DNA from: an uncultured Eubacteriales bacterium
GTDB taxonomy: Bacteria; Bacillota; Clostridia; Christensenellales; Aristaeellaceae
Direction: 5' to 3'
Assembly: GCA_900542445.1 (NCBI GenBank)
Contig: UQNN01000017.1
Span: 1-48,637 of the forward strand
Length of the DNA stretch: 48,637 nt
Below, in pieces: positions 1 to 8,823 of this stretch. Every line of letters begins with the position of its first letter. Within the stretch, counting starts at the first letter, position 1. The translations under genes and the position numbers were made by a program. Below the pieces are notes generated by a model, which was given only the letters and a program-made list of their open reading frames with translations, searched no databases and was not told where the DNA came from.

Positions 1-473
1 ACTGGCAGAAGTTTATAGGACAGCTTTCTCAGGAACTATATGAAAAAGGTGTTGACGGATTTTTTATAGATAATTGTGATGTATATGATTACGATCCGCA
101 CGAGAGTATTTTTGAAGGCATTACAGCGATTCTACAAAACATGATGACGTTTGGAAAAGCAGTCATCATCAACGGTGGAGATACTTATGTGGCGGAATAT
201 AGGGAACGCTATGGGGCGATTGATCAGATTATGACAGGTGTAAATCAGGAATCAGTATGGAGCAGTATTGATTTTGATAGCGGAACTTTTCGTGAGCAAA
301 CGAGCGAGACGAGAGATTATTTCTGCAAATATTTGGAAATGCGCAAGGCGGATGGGGTGGAAGTGTATCTGTTGGAATATACAACTAATCAAAAACTGAT
401 TCAAAAAATAAAAGAATACTGCAAGGAGCAAGACGTCCATTTTTATATTTCCAGTTCCCTTGAACTTAGATAA
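1..473 (+). CDS. Glycoside hydrolase GH114-like protein, C-terminal part
   Basis: The gene enters from outside the window; the reading frame is open from base 3 and 156 residues are visible. The motifs GVDGFFIDN (visible residues about 17-25), IINGG and GVNQESV match the conserved barrel strands of the TM1410/MJ1477 group, related to endo-alpha-1,4-polygalactosaminidases (GH114). The Asp in FFIDN and the Glu in NQES are at positions where that family has its acidic residues. The visible part has no membrane segment, and any signal peptide would lie upstream of the window. The DNA is clearly richer in A+T than the region after 1 kb, which suggests a different origin. Substrate cannot be told from this fragment. 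Confidence 0.7.
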   Translation, partial: WQKFIGQLSQELYEKGVDGFFIDNCDVYDYDPHESIFEGITAILQNMMTFGKAVIINGGDTYVAEYRERYGAIDQIMTGVNQESVWSSIDFDSGTFREQTSETRDYFCKYLEMRKADGVEVYLLEYTTNQKLIQKIKEYCKEQDVHFYISSSLELR

Positions 474-652
474 TGAGTGTTGAGAAATACGAAAAAGATG
501 AGCAAATTAAAAAAGTTCGACCTATGAATACTGGCAGAGAAGGTGAAATTTGATTAGGCGGCTGCGCTCAACTCTATCATTGAAGCGGGACGCCAAAGTG
601 AGAACGATGCTGTTGCTGAAGAAAAAATGTAAAGAAAAAATAGTGACTGGGT

Positions 653-958
653 ATGCGGTTGCTTTTTCTGGAAAGGGATATTGATAAGGCACTGCGTAGG
701 ATGGCACTGGAAGAAGAGAAGAATCTGACAGAGACAGTCAATGAAATTTTATGGAAAGGATTGAAAGATTATTTAAAACAAACAGGCACAAACCATGTTT
801 TACACAGAAAGAGAACAGTGTCAGGATTTACGCCGTTACTTGATAAAGACGGCAAACCAGTAGTAAGTCAATCCCCTTCTTTCCCAAAAAATAAGAAATG
901 CGCAAGTCCTTCAAACCCGGACTTACGCATTTCTGCTACACGATTTGCTGATGAATGA
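653..958 (+). CDS. Small ribbon-helix-helix-like protein
   Basis: A 101-residue frame whose first half (RDIDKALRRMALEEEKNLTE, then a TVNEILWKGL helix) resembles ribbon-helix-helix DNA-binding proteins of antitoxin or plasmid-control type. The start at 653 has no convincing ribosome site and an in-frame stop lies just upstream. The last 20 or so residues are encoded by a strong hairpin (894-934) that looks like non-coding DNA. It may therefore be a shortened or decaying copy. Upstream, 474-640 contains short coding-like scraps interrupted by stops and no gene I can support. No toxin partner is visible next to it. Confidence 0.4.
   Translation: MRLLFLERDIDKALRRMALEEEKNLTETVNEILWKGLKDYLKQTGTNHVLHRKRTVSGFTPLLDKDGKPVVSQSPSFPKNKKCASPSNPDLRISATRFADE
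894..934. terminator. Long hairpin at the edge of the AT-rich block
   Basis: AGAAATGCG-C-AAGTCC pairs with GGACTT-A-CGCATTTCT: 15 base pairs with one mismatch and a nine-base loop. An A-run precedes it on the plus strand, so it could terminate transcription arriving on the minus strand. It lies at the transition from AT-rich to GC-rich DNA. Confidence 0.5.
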
Positions 959-1091
959 AAAAGGCGCGCGGCGCTTCTGCAACCGGATTTACGCAGAAAC
1001 GCCACACGCTGTACGCTCATTATAGCAGGCTGGGCAAAAAATCTCAAAGGGCGATCTCCACAAATTTTCATGCCGATGCGCCCGAACGCTT

Positions 1092-3185
1092 TCACAAAGG
1101 GGACGTCTCGGCCTTGCAGCGGAATTGCCGCGGCGTCATGCCCTTGAATTTCTTGAACAGCACGAAGAAGTATTTGGTGTTTTCCACGCCGATTTGCCGC
1201 GCGATGCTTTCGATGGGCTGGTCGGTCTCCAGCAGCAGACGGCTGGCCTCGTCCATGCGAAGCTGGTTGAGCTTATCGCCGATGGAAACGCCCGCCTCCG
1301 TCAGATACTGCTTGCGCAGATAGGCGGCGGAAACGCCCATCTCCTCGGCGATGGATTGCGCGCCGATGCTCGTGTCGCGGAAACCCTGCTCCAGCCGCTG
1401 GTTGATCTGGATCACGATTTCCTGCGTCCGGTTGTGCTTCTGGGCTTTCTGCTGGCTGAGCAGCTTTTCCAGCCGTGGCTCAAAGCGCGCGCTCACGTCC
1501 TCGGGCGCCTGCGCAGCGGCGAGCAGCTTTTCCAGCGTCGGCCGCGCCGCCGAATCCCCGGGCAGCGCGCTGTCCAGCAGGTGATCGAGCCGTTTGAGCG
1601 TGAACAGCACATTTTCATAATTTTCGCCCTTGAGCTGCTCCATGAGCTTGCCGAAGGCGATTTCTTTGCCCGTTTTGGCGGCGTTGAAGCAGGTGTTCAG
1701 CGCCGTTTCCAGCTCTTCCGCGCTCTTCCCGGTGGACTCGGCGGCCGTTTGGGCGAAAACCTGCTGTCCCGGATAGAAGAAGCGCAGCTTTTTGCGTTCC
1801 AAAAGAGCCTGATACCGCGCGGGCAATTCGGAGGGCGATTGAATCGGCAGGCCGTAATAGCACCGGCAGTGCATCTGTGTCGCCAGATGCAGGCAGATAT
1901 CCACCGCGGATTGACCGGCGGCAGGCGCGCAGAGCGCCAGCGACGCCTCGCCGACGGCGCAGACGACGTAATCCGGCGTTTCCTGCGCAAGAAGGCCGCG
2001 CAGACACTCGTCGGGGGACATTTCCAGCAGGATCGGCACCGCCGGGAAGCGCACGAGCCCTTCCTCCGAGGGCTGGCCGTTGACCCAGAGCCGGAGCGTG
2101 TCCTCGCGCTTGCGGTTGAGCGAAGTCGCGACGATTTTTTCCACTTGCTCGGCGGCCTGTTGCACGTTCTCGACCTCGTGGGTTCGATTGAGCGCGGCCG
2201 TCATGCGCCGATAGGGATCATACACGCGGATGAGCGCGACGCCGAGCGCCGAAAGCAGCGCGCACGCGATGACCGTGAGCGCAATCCACGCATAGGAGCG
2301 GATTTTGGCCAGACCGGGCAGGCAGTCCGCATAGGCGACGTAGCGCAGGCAGTACCAGTCGTTGACGTCCAGCGGGGAAAAGAAGCAGATCGTCCGTTTT
2401 CCGTTCAGGCGCTCGATCAGATAGCCGCGCTTCTGCTCGCCGATCCGACCCAGCAGCGACAGCGACATGGCGTTCAGCTCCTCGCATTGGGAAGCGACCA
2501 CATATGAATCGGAGGAGACGATGACGTAATTCTCCCCCTGAAAGTTGAGCAGATGCTCGCGAAACCAATCCGCGTTGAGGTTGAGCATGACGGCGCTTTC
2601 GCCGGTCTTTCCGCTGGCCGTGACCTCGTAAACCAGATAGCTGTACCATTCGCTGCCGTAATCCTCGCCGTTTTCCCGGAACGTTCGATGGTAGAGCCGC
2701 ATGCGGTTTTCCGGCGAACGCTGGCGGTAGAGCGCCACCGCGTCCTGATCGTAAAACCCGTCCATCGAGGCGGACATGTAGTCGTTATCCGTGGTATACA
2801 CATAGTCGAGCTTGGGGTTGAATACATAAATAGAGTGCAGCATACTGCCGGACATGGCGTATTGCCACAATTCGCGCAGCGCAAAAACGCGCTCGTTCTG
2901 GGTGAGCGACGTGCTCTTGCGCAGCTTGGCGGTGGAGGAGATATAGAACATCTGGATGCCGAGGGTGTTGATAATGGACTGCATGGAGTCGGATATCGTG
3001 CTGGCCTGCGCGGAAAATTCTTCGTTCATGCGCAGCATCGCCTGCATGGAGATGCTTTCAAACATCTGGAACATCGAGCCGAACAGCAGCGCGAATACCA
3101 AAAAAGCGGCGGTGAACGCGATCAGTCTGGAAAACAATTTGGAAGAAAAAGGCGAAACGCGCTTTTGCTTTTGAACCTCGAGCAC
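1092..3185 (-). CDS. Membrane sensor with AraC-type DNA-binding domain
   Basis: A 697-residue one-component regulator. A membrane segment near residues 20-42, an extracellular sensor domain of about 240 residues (cache-like, inferred from architecture) and a second membrane segment near 295-315 are followed by a cytoplasmic linker. The C-terminal 100 residues form a paired AraC/XylS helix-turn-helix (SIGAQSIAEEMGVSAAYLRK and later SIARQIGVENTKYFFVLFKK). The layout is common in Firmicutes, where such genes sit beside and activate binding-protein-dependent transporters. Here it is divergent from the ABC operon at 3457-8420, its probable target. GTG at 3185 is chosen because AAGGAAGG lies about ten bases upstream. 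The ligand is unknown. Confidence 0.85.
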   Translation of the reverse strand: MLEVQKQKRVSPFSSKLFSRLIAFTAAFLVFALLFGSMFQMFESISMQAMLRMNEEFSAQASTISDSMQSIINTLGIQMFYISSTAKLRKSTSLTQNERVFALRELWQYAMSGSMLHSIYVFNPKLDYVYTTDNDYMSASMDGFYDQDAVALYRQRSPENRMRLYHRTFRENGEDYGSEWYSYLVYEVTASGKTGESAVMLNLNADWFREHLLNFQGENYVIVSSDSYVVASQCEELNAMSLSLLGRIGEQKRGYLIERLNGKRTICFFSPLDVNDWYCLRYVAYADCLPGLAKIRSYAWIALTVIACALLSALGVALIRVYDPYRRMTAALNRTHEVENVQQAAEQVEKIVATSLNRKREDTLRLWVNGQPSEEGLVRFPAVPILLEMSPDECLRGLLAQETPDYVVCAVGEASLALCAPAAGQSAVDICLHLATQMHCRCYYGLPIQSPSELPARYQALLERKKLRFFYPGQQVFAQTAAESTGKSAEELETALNTCFNAAKTGKEIAFGKLMEQLKGENYENVLFTLKRLDHLLDSALPGDSAARPTLEKLLAAAQAPEDVSARFEPRLEKLLSQQKAQKHNRTQEIVIQINQRLEQGFRDTSIGAQSIAEEMGVSAAYLRKQYLTEAGVSIGDKLNQLRMDEASRLLLETDQPIESIARQIGVENTKYFFVLFKKFKGMTPRQFRCKAETSPL

Positions 3186-3270
3186 GGGCTTTCAACCTTC
3201 CTTTGCAACAAAGATGCGACAAAAATCGGTACGGTCAGTATACCACAAAACAGAGGGAAAGAGAAGAAAA

Positions 3271-3312
3271 GTTCAAAATTATGTACTCGTTTTTGTTCAA
3301 ACCTTTTTGAAC
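3271..3312. promoter_or_regulatory. GTTCAA operator repeats before the ABC operon promoter
   Basis: GTTCAAA occurs at 3271-3277 and 3295-3301, 24 bases apart. The second copy forms an inverted repeat with TTGAAC at 3307-3312 (six-base spacer). The palindrome abuts the -35 box, the usual place for an AraC-family activator. The regulator at 1092-3185 is the obvious candidate, by inference. Confidence 0.5.
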
Positions 3313-3341
3313 TTGCCGTTTTTTGCGCAGGGCTTTATAAT
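3313..3341 (+). promoter_or_regulatory. Promoter of the first ABC operon
   Basis: TTGCCG (3313-3318), a 17-base spacer and TATAAT (3336-3341). The weak -35 with a perfect -10 fits activator dependence. The leader to the start codon at 3457 is about 110 bases. Confidence 0.65.
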
Positions 3342-3456
3342 AAATTCACAAAAACGAGCAGGGCGGGGATGCAAACCGACCATAGCCCGCGTTCAGAGGC
3401 GTTGGAAGCGGTTCATCCCGCGTGCTCGTCAAAAACAAAATGGGAGGTTCAAATCT

Positions 3457-4449
3457 ATGAAGAAACTGGTAGCTCTCCTGCTCGCGTGCATGCTGATTCT
3501 CGCCGCCGCCGCGGCCATGGCCGAACCGAGCGGAACCGTGATGCTGTATTCCTCCTTGAAGGAAAAGCAGCTCGTCGCCGTCAAGGAAGCCTTCGAAGCC
3601 AAGTATCCGGGCATCGTGATGGATTACTATCAGGCGGGCACGGGCAAGATCAAGACCAAGATCGCGACTGAGCAGCAGGCGGGTCAGGTGGCCGCGGATC
3701 TGCTGTGGGTCGGCGACGCCTCCGACTACCTGACCTTCAAGGAGCAGGGGATTCTGGAAGCGTATGTCTCCCCCGAATCCGAAAAGGTGCCCGCCGCGTA
3801 TAAGGACGAGGACGACCTCTACTGCGGCGCGCGTCTGGTGGTTATGGGCATGGCCTACAACACCCAGAACGTGACCGAGGAAGAAGCGCCGAAGCATTGG
3901 AAGGATCTGCTGAACGAGACCTTCCGCGACCAGATCATTATGACCGACCCGACCGAGTCCGGCACGACCGCCTATCTTGTCGGCGCGCTGGTGAACAACG
4001 AAGCCTATGGCTGGGCGTTCTTCGAGGATCTCGCGGCGATGGGCACCGAGCTGGACAGCGGCACCTCTGGCACGCATAACAACGTCGCCTCCGGCGGTTA
4101 CAAGGTCTGCATCGCCGTGGACTACGTTACCCAGACGCTGGAAAGCCAGGGCTCTCCGATTAAGTTTGTCTACCCGGCCGAGGATACCATCGCCATCTCC
4201 AGCCCGATCGCGCTGGTCAAGGGCTGCGCAAACCCCGACAACGGCAAACTGCTGTATGACTTCATCCTGTCCGAAGAGGGTCAGACCGTGCTGATGAATG
4301 CGGACTGCACGCCGATCCGTGACGGTGTTGCGAAGGAAGGCGCACTGAGCGCATCCGAGATCGCCGCGATTGCGCTCAAGCCTGACGAGGCGAAGCTGGC
4401 GCAGGAGAAGCAGGACACGCTGGATCACTTCGATCAGCTGTTCAAGTAA
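3457..4449 (+). CDS. ABC transporter substrate-binding protein (ferric/AfuA-like fold)
   Basis: A 330-residue secreted protein. The start at 3457 follows GGGAGG by nine bases and begins a signal peptide (MKKLVALLLACMLILAAAAA, cleavage after AMA). The mature part starts with VMLYSSLKEKQL and has DLLWVGDASDYL and MTDPTESGTTAYL, typical of family-1 binding proteins related to iron(III), phosphonate and phosphoglycerate carriers. No ferric Tyr-Tyr ligand pair is obvious, so iron should not be assumed. It is first in an operon with two ATPases and a fused permease, and a stem-loop follows it that could raise its level over the downstream genes. Confidence 0.85.
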   Translation: MKKLVALLLACMLILAAAAAMAEPSGTVMLYSSLKEKQLVAVKEAFEAKYPGIVMDYYQAGTGKIKTKIATEQQAGQVAADLLWVGDASDYLTFKEQGILEAYVSPESEKVPAAYKDEDDLYCGARLVVMGMAYNTQNVTEEEAPKHWKDLLNETFRDQIIMTDPTESGTTAYLVGALVNNEAYGWAFFEDLAAMGTELDSGTSGTHNNVASGGYKVCIAVDYVTQTLESQGSPIKFVYPAEDTIAISSPIALVKGCANPDNGKLLYDFILSEEGQTVLMNADCTPIRDGVAKEGALSASEIAAIALKPDEAKLAQEKQDTLDHFDQLFK

Positions 4450-4461
4450 GCGACCAATCGG

Positions 4462-4487
4462 GGCTGTCCACCATTTCGGGGACAGCC
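4462..4487 (+). promoter_or_regulatory. Intercistronic stem-loop after binding-protein gene
   Basis: GGCTGTCC pairs with GGACAGCC across a ten-base loop, with no T-run after it. This form usually stabilises the upstream message or allows partial read-through rather than full termination. Confidence 0.55.
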
Positions 4488-4512
4488 TCAATTTATCGAG
4501 AGGTAAAGAAAT

Positions 4513-5595
4513 ATGGCCAGTGTACGCTTTGAAAACGTATCCATCAGCTACGGCGCCAAGCAGGTGGTCAAGGATTTCTCCCTTTCCGTAAACGACGGGG
4601 AAATCATGGGCATCATCGGCCCCTCCGGCTGCGGCAAAACGACGCTGATCCGCGCGCTCTGCGGCCTGATTAAGCCGGAGAAAGGCAATATCTACATCAA
4701 TGACCAGCTGGTTTTCAGCGACGAAAAACGCATCAATGTCGCGCCCGAACGCCGCGGCATCGGCGTTGTGTTTCAGGATTATGCGGTGTGGCCGCATCTG
4801 TCCGTCTGGGACAACGTCTGCTACCCGATGAAAAAGCACAAGGTGCCCAAGGAGAAAATCGCCAAGCGCGCGGCTTACGCGCTTGAGCAGGTGCGCATGA
4901 CCGGCTACGAAAAGCACATGCCCGCCCAGCTCTCCGGCGGCCAGCAGCAGCGCGTCGCGATTGCCCGCTCGCTGGTCTCCTCGGACGAGCTGATCGTGCT
5001 CGACGAGCCGATCACCAATTTGGACGCGAAGCTCCGCGAGGAGATGATTCTGGAAATCCAGATGATCCAGCAGAACATCGGCACGACGATCATCTACATC
5101 ACGCACGATCAGGAAGCAGCGCTCCAGCTCTGCGACCGAATCTCCATCATGCAGCCGGACGGGCAGATTTGCCAGATCGGCAGCGACGAGGAGATCATCC
5201 GCCGCCCGGCCAACCGCTTCGTCTATTCCTTCATCGGCGTTTCCAACTTCCTGCCGGTAACAGAAAAGGGCGGCAAGGTCTGTCTGGCGCTGGGCGGCGA
5301 GCCCGTCCTGTTCGACGCGCCGCCGCAGGGGTATGTTTCCGGCAAAAAGAACGTCATGGGCGTGCGCCCGATGGATATTGTGTTTGACGCAAAGAGCCCG
5401 ATCCGCGCAACGATTCAGCGCGATACCTTCCTGGGCAACCAGTACGACTATCAGGTGGAGCTGATGGGCAAGGAACTGCGCGTAGAACGCAACGCGCTGG
5501 ACGTGCTGGCCGACCCCACCCGCTACGAAGCTGGGCAGGAGGTCGGGCTAAAATTCCTCAACGTCAAATTCTATGAAGAGGAGGCAAAAGCATGA
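4513..5595 (+). CDS. ABC transporter ATPase (FbpC/PotA type)
   Basis: A 360-residue ATP-binding subunit that would energise the permease encoded next. Walker A GPSGCGKT is at 36-43, the Q-loop VVFQDYAVWPHL near 86-97, signature LSGGQ at 140-144, Walker B IVLDEP at 161-166 and the switch His in YITHDQ near 199. The C-terminal third is a TOBE-like regulatory domain. The start ATG at 4513 follows GAGAGG. The gene overlaps the permease by four bases, so translation is probably coupled. A second ATPase (7317-8420) closes the same operon, so the two may form a heterodimer. Confidence 0.9.
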   Translation: MASVRFENVSISYGAKQVVKDFSLSVNDGEIMGIIGPSGCGKTTLIRALCGLIKPEKGNIYINDQLVFSDEKRINVAPERRGIGVVFQDYAVWPHLSVWDNVCYPMKKHKVPKEKIAKRAAYALEQVRMTGYEKHMPAQLSGGQQQRVAIARSLVSSDELIVLDEPITNLDAKLREEMILEIQMIQQNIGTTIIYITHDQEAALQLCDRISIMQPDGQICQIGSDEEIIRRPANRFVYSFIGVSNFLPVTEKGGKVCLALGGEPVLFDAPPQGYVSGKKNVMGVRPMDIVFDAKSPIRATIQRDTFLGNQYDYQVELMGKELRVERNALDVLADPTRYEAGQEVGLKFLNVKFYEEEAKA

Positions 5596-7313
5596 TGGGC
5601 AGCAAGCGCCGCGCCAGCCGCGATATGGCGCGCATGGACGGGAAACATTTCAGCCTCGATTCGGTGCTGACCGTGCTTTCCTTCCTGATTTTGGTCGTTG
5701 TGGTCGTCATCCCGATGGTGATGATCGTTTACAACACGTTCTTCTACGAGGGCAAATTCGATACCAGCCTGTTCACCCAGATCATTCTTGATCCCGGCAA
5801 CGTGGCCGCCATGTGGAACACCATCAAGATCGCGCTGCTGGTCACGCTGTTCGGCACGATTGTCGGCCTGTTCTTCGCATGGCTGCTCGGTCGAAGCGAC
5901 ATCCCCTTCAAGGGGCTGATGCGTTCCATGTTCACCATTCCGTACATGTTCCCGCCGTTCTTCGGCGCGATGGCATGGGAGCTGCTGCTTTCCCCGCGCT
6001 CCGGCTATCTGAACAAGTGGCTGATGGCCACGTTCGGGCTGTCCAAAGCGCCGTTTAACATCAACTCCATCGGCGGCATCATCTTCGTGGAATGTTCGTA
6101 TTACTTCCCGTTCGTGTTCATGCAGGTGGTCTCCGCGCTGGAGCGCATGGACCCGACGCTGGAGGAATCCGCCCGAATCGCCGGCGCAAAGCAGTGGTAC
6201 GTCATCCGGCGCATCACCATGCCGCTGGTTCTGCCGGCCACAAGCGCGGGCGCGCTGCTGATTCTGACCAGCTCGCTGTCCCACTTCGGCGTTCCCTCCA
6301 TCCTCGGCTTCAGCAAGAAAATTTACACCCTGCCGACCCGCATTTACCAGTTGATTTCCCGCGCGAGCGGCTCGTTCCAAGGCATCCGCGAGGGCGCGGC
6401 GCTTTCCATCCTGCTGGTGATCGTCGTCATGCTGGCGCTGTGGCTGCAAAAGATCGTTCTGCGTTCGGGCAGCTACGACATCATCAAGGGAAAATCCATG
6501 CGTCCGATGCTCATCAAGCTGCGCGGCGCAAAAATCCCCCTGCTGGTGATCTCGCTGCTGTCGCTGGTCGTCATCGTGGTCGTGCCGCTGGTGATGATTA
6601 TTCTCGTCGGCCTGCTCAAGGCTTACGGCCTGCCGCTCAAGCTTGAAAACTTTACGTTCGACAACTACATCAACCTGTTCAAGTCGAAGATGGTCAAGGA
6701 CAGCGTGATCAACTCGCTGACCCTGTCGGTCTCCGCGGGTCTGATCGCCATGTTCCTAGGCGTGATGATCGCCTACGTCATCCAGAAGATCCGGCCGAAG
6801 GGCAAGACGGTGCTGGAGATCATCTCCATCCTGCCGTATTCCATCCCCGGCATCGTGCTGGCCATCGGCGTCATCCTCTCTTGGAGCGGCGCGTTCGGCA
6901 TCAACCTGTACAACACCCTGTGGATCATCTTGGTCGCGTATATCGCGCGCTACCTCGCCTTCTCGATGAAGTCCGCCTCCGCGTCCCTGCAGCAGGTTCA
7001 CTATTCGCTGGAAGACGCGGCGCGTACCTGCGGCGCGACGCATTTTGAATCCCTGACGGACGTGACCCTTCCGCTGATTCGCCCAGCGATGATCTCCGGC
7101 TTCTTCCTGATCTTCCTGCCGGCCATGCGCGAATTGACGACCTCCGTTCTGCTTTATGGCCCGTACACCCGCACGCTCGGCGTAGCCATCTACTCCCTGC
7201 GCAGCGACGGCTATATCGTGGATTCCTCTGCGCTTGCGTCGCTGGCGATTGTGCTGATTATCATCTGCAACACGGTCGTCAACGCGATTTTGAAGGACAG
7301 GAAGAAGGTGTAA
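5592..7313 (+). CDS. ABC transporter permease, fused double-domain (FbpB type)
   Basis: A 573-residue integral membrane protein with two permease modules in one chain, about six helices each. Each half has an ATPase-contacting EAA-type loop: ESARIAGAKQWYVIRRITMP near residues 190-209 and DAARTCGATHFESLTDVTLP near 475-494. Fused permeases like this are typical of the ferric/thiamine/phosphoglycerate-like transporter branch. The start overlaps the previous gene (ATGA-type junction) and the stop lies three bases before the next, so the four genes form one transcript. Substrate is unknown. Confidence 0.9.
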   Translation: MMGSKRRASRDMARMDGKHFSLDSVLTVLSFLILVVVVVIPMVMIVYNTFFYEGKFDTSLFTQIILDPGNVAAMWNTIKIALLVTLFGTIVGLFFAWLLGRSDIPFKGLMRSMFTIPYMFPPFFGAMAWELLLSPRSGYLNKWLMATFGLSKAPFNINSIGGIIFVECSYYFPFVFMQVVSALERMDPTLEESARIAGAKQWYVIRRITMPLVLPATSAGALLILTSSLSHFGVPSILGFSKKIYTLPTRIYQLISRASGSFQGIREGAALSILLVIVVMLALWLQKIVLRSGSYDIIKGKSMRPMLIKLRGAKIPLLVISLLSLVVIVVVPLVMIILVGLLKAYGLPLKLENFTFDNYINLFKSKMVKDSVINSLTLSVSAGLIAMFLGVMIAYVIQKIRPKGKTVLEIISILPYSIPGIVLAIGVILSWSGAFGINLYNTLWIILVAYIARYLAFSMKSASASLQQVHYSLEDAARTCGATHFESLTDVTLPLIRPAMISGFFLIFLPAMRELTTSVLLYGPYTRTLGVAIYSLRSDGYIVDSSALASLAIVLIIICNTVVNAILKDRKKV

Positions 7314-7316
7314 CAG

Positions 7317-8420
7317 ATGGATCAAATTGTTCTCAATCACGTCACCAAGCAGTTTACCACCAAAACGCTGGGCACGGTAACCGCCGTCAACGATTTCAAT
7401 CTGACCATCAAAGAGGGCGAATGCTTCTCCTTCCTGGGTCCCAGCGGCTGCGGCAAGACGACCACGCTGCGCATGATCGCCGGATTCGAGGATCTGAGCG
7501 ACGGCGAAATCCACCTGTGCGGCCGGCCCGTCAGCATCAAGAGCAAAAACCTGTATGTGCCGCCGGAGGAGCGCGGGCTGGGCATGGTGTTCCAATCGTT
7601 CGCGGTATGGCCGCACATGAACATCTTTGAAAACGTGGCCTTCCCGCTGCGCGTGCGCAAGGTGCCGAAGGCGGAGATGATCGAGCGCGTGAAAATGGCG
7701 CTCAAGCACACCAGCCTGGACGGCATGGAAAAGGTCTATCCGGGCAACCTCTCCGGTGGACAGCAGCAGCGCATCGCGCTGGCGCGCGCCATTGTCACCA
7801 ATCCGAAGGTCATGCTTCTGGATGAGCCGCTTTCCAACCTCGACCCGAAGCTGCGCGAAACCATGCGCTTTGAGATCAAGGAGCTGCAAAAGAAGTTCAA
7901 CTTCACGATCATCTTCGTGACGCACGATCAATCCGAGGCGATGGCGCTTTCCGACCGCATGATGGTCATGGATATGGGCAACATTGTGCAGATCGGCACG
8001 CCGACGGAGCTTTACAATCGCCCCGTCAACCGCTTTGTACACAAATTCCTCGGCCAATCCACCTTCACCAACGTTGTGATTCAAGACGGAAAGGTGTATG
8101 CGAAAGGCGACATGGCGCAGCCGCTGCCCGTCGCACTGCCGGAAAACGGCGAGCGTGAAATGGTCATGGCGACCCGTCCGAACCAAATCGCCATCAACCA
8201 CACCGACGGATACAAAACCAAGATTGAAAAGCGCATCTTCCTGACCAACTACACCGAGTATCTGGTGCGCGTAGGCGACCAGCTGCTTCAGGTTCAGACC
8301 CCGCACCGCAACGCCTTTGCGCAGGGCGAAACCTGCTATCTGCAATTCCCGGGCATCATGTGGTACGGCAAGGAAGACGAACAGGCAGAAGCCGAGCGCA
8401 ACCGCCGTCAGTTGGTATAA
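7317..8420 (+). CDS. Second ABC transporter ATPase of the operon
   Basis: A 367-residue ATPase with Walker A GPSGCGKT at 41-48, signature LSGGQ at 145-149, Walker B VMLLDEP and the H-loop FVTHDQ, followed by a TOBE-like C-terminal region. It is clearly related to the product of 4513-5595 but far from identical. It starts three bases after the permease stop (UAAC AG AUG) and is followed by a hairpin terminator. Having two different ATPase genes around one fused permease gene suggests an asymmetric ATPase pair, in contrast to the homodimers usual for MalK or FbpC. Confidence 0.9.
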   Translation: MDQIVLNHVTKQFTTKTLGTVTAVNDFNLTIKEGECFSFLGPSGCGKTTTLRMIAGFEDLSDGEIHLCGRPVSIKSKNLYVPPEERGLGMVFQSFAVWPHMNIFENVAFPLRVRKVPKAEMIERVKMALKHTSLDGMEKVYPGNLSGGQQQRIALARAIVTNPKVMLLDEPLSNLDPKLRETMRFEIKELQKKFNFTIIFVTHDQSEAMALSDRMMVMDMGNIVQIGTPTELYNRPVNRFVHKFLGQSTFTNVVIQDGKVYAKGDMAQPLPVALPENGEREMVMATRPNQIAINHTDGYKTKIEKRIFLTNYTEYLVRVGDQLLQVQTPHRNAFAQGETCYLQFPGIMWYGKEDEQAEAERNRRQLV

Positions 8421-8432
8421 AACCGGATACGA

Positions 8433-8461
8433 AAAGGGACTGTCGAGCAGACGGTCCCTTT
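8433..8461 (+). terminator. Terminator of the first ABC operon
   Basis: AAAGGGACTGTC pairs with GACGGTCCCTTT (12 pairs, one G-U) over the loop GAGCA. It sits 13 bases after the operon stop codon. The T-run is only the end of the right arm, so it is moderately strong. Confidence 0.7.
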
Positions 8462-8518
8462 GAAATATCAATCTATGAGCTAAAAGCAAACGCTGCACAA
8501 AGTGTGGACGTGATGGGT

Positions 8519-8779
8519 TCAGCCCGCCTCGTACACCTTTCGAACGTCCTGCCGCCTGCCTCCGATGAGAAAATGACAGGCCAGCAGGGTGGCAGCGCCG
8601 CCGAACGTGACGCACCAGCGATAGTCGAGCACCTCCCCCAGAAAGCCCATCAGCAGGGAAAAAACGCTCGCCCCGGTTGTGAGAAGCACGCTGCTTAAGG
8701 CGTTGACGCGCGAGCGGAGTCTTTCGGGGATGTATGATGCGGATGAGCCGTCCGCAACTCGTAAGACTTGATTAAAGGC
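8519..8779 (-). pseudogene. Remnant of an MFS transporter (C-terminal end)
   Basis: On the minus strand a frame reads NQVLRVADGSSASYIPERLR, then SRVNALSSVLLTTGASVFS and two hydrophobic stretches, ending in QDVRKVYEAG and a stop. This is the look of the last two helices of a major-facilitator transporter. The frame is closed by a stop at 8780-8782, so only about 87 codons survive and there is no start. GC content matches the chromosome, so an original resident gene was probably cut off by the mobile DNA that follows. The rest of 8462-8935 shows nothing I can support except the repeat noted separately. Confidence 0.6.
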
Positions 8780-8823
8780 TTATGCTGAATATGGGCATCA
8801 GAAGCCATACGGCAGGGGGCAAC

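Noticed and set aside
1125..2507. Plus-strand open frame of 460 codons
   Set aside because: It lies entirely opposite the AraC-type sensor gene, has Arg/His/Leu-rich composition and no domain. It is a by-product of high GC content.
3346..5106. Minus-strand open frame of 586 codons
   Set aside because: It is antisense to the binding-protein and ATPase genes and shows only mirror composition of the real genes.
6756..8615. Minus-strand open frame of 619 codons
   Set aside because: It is antisense to the permease and second ATPase genes, both of which have clear motifs. No ribosome site or domain.
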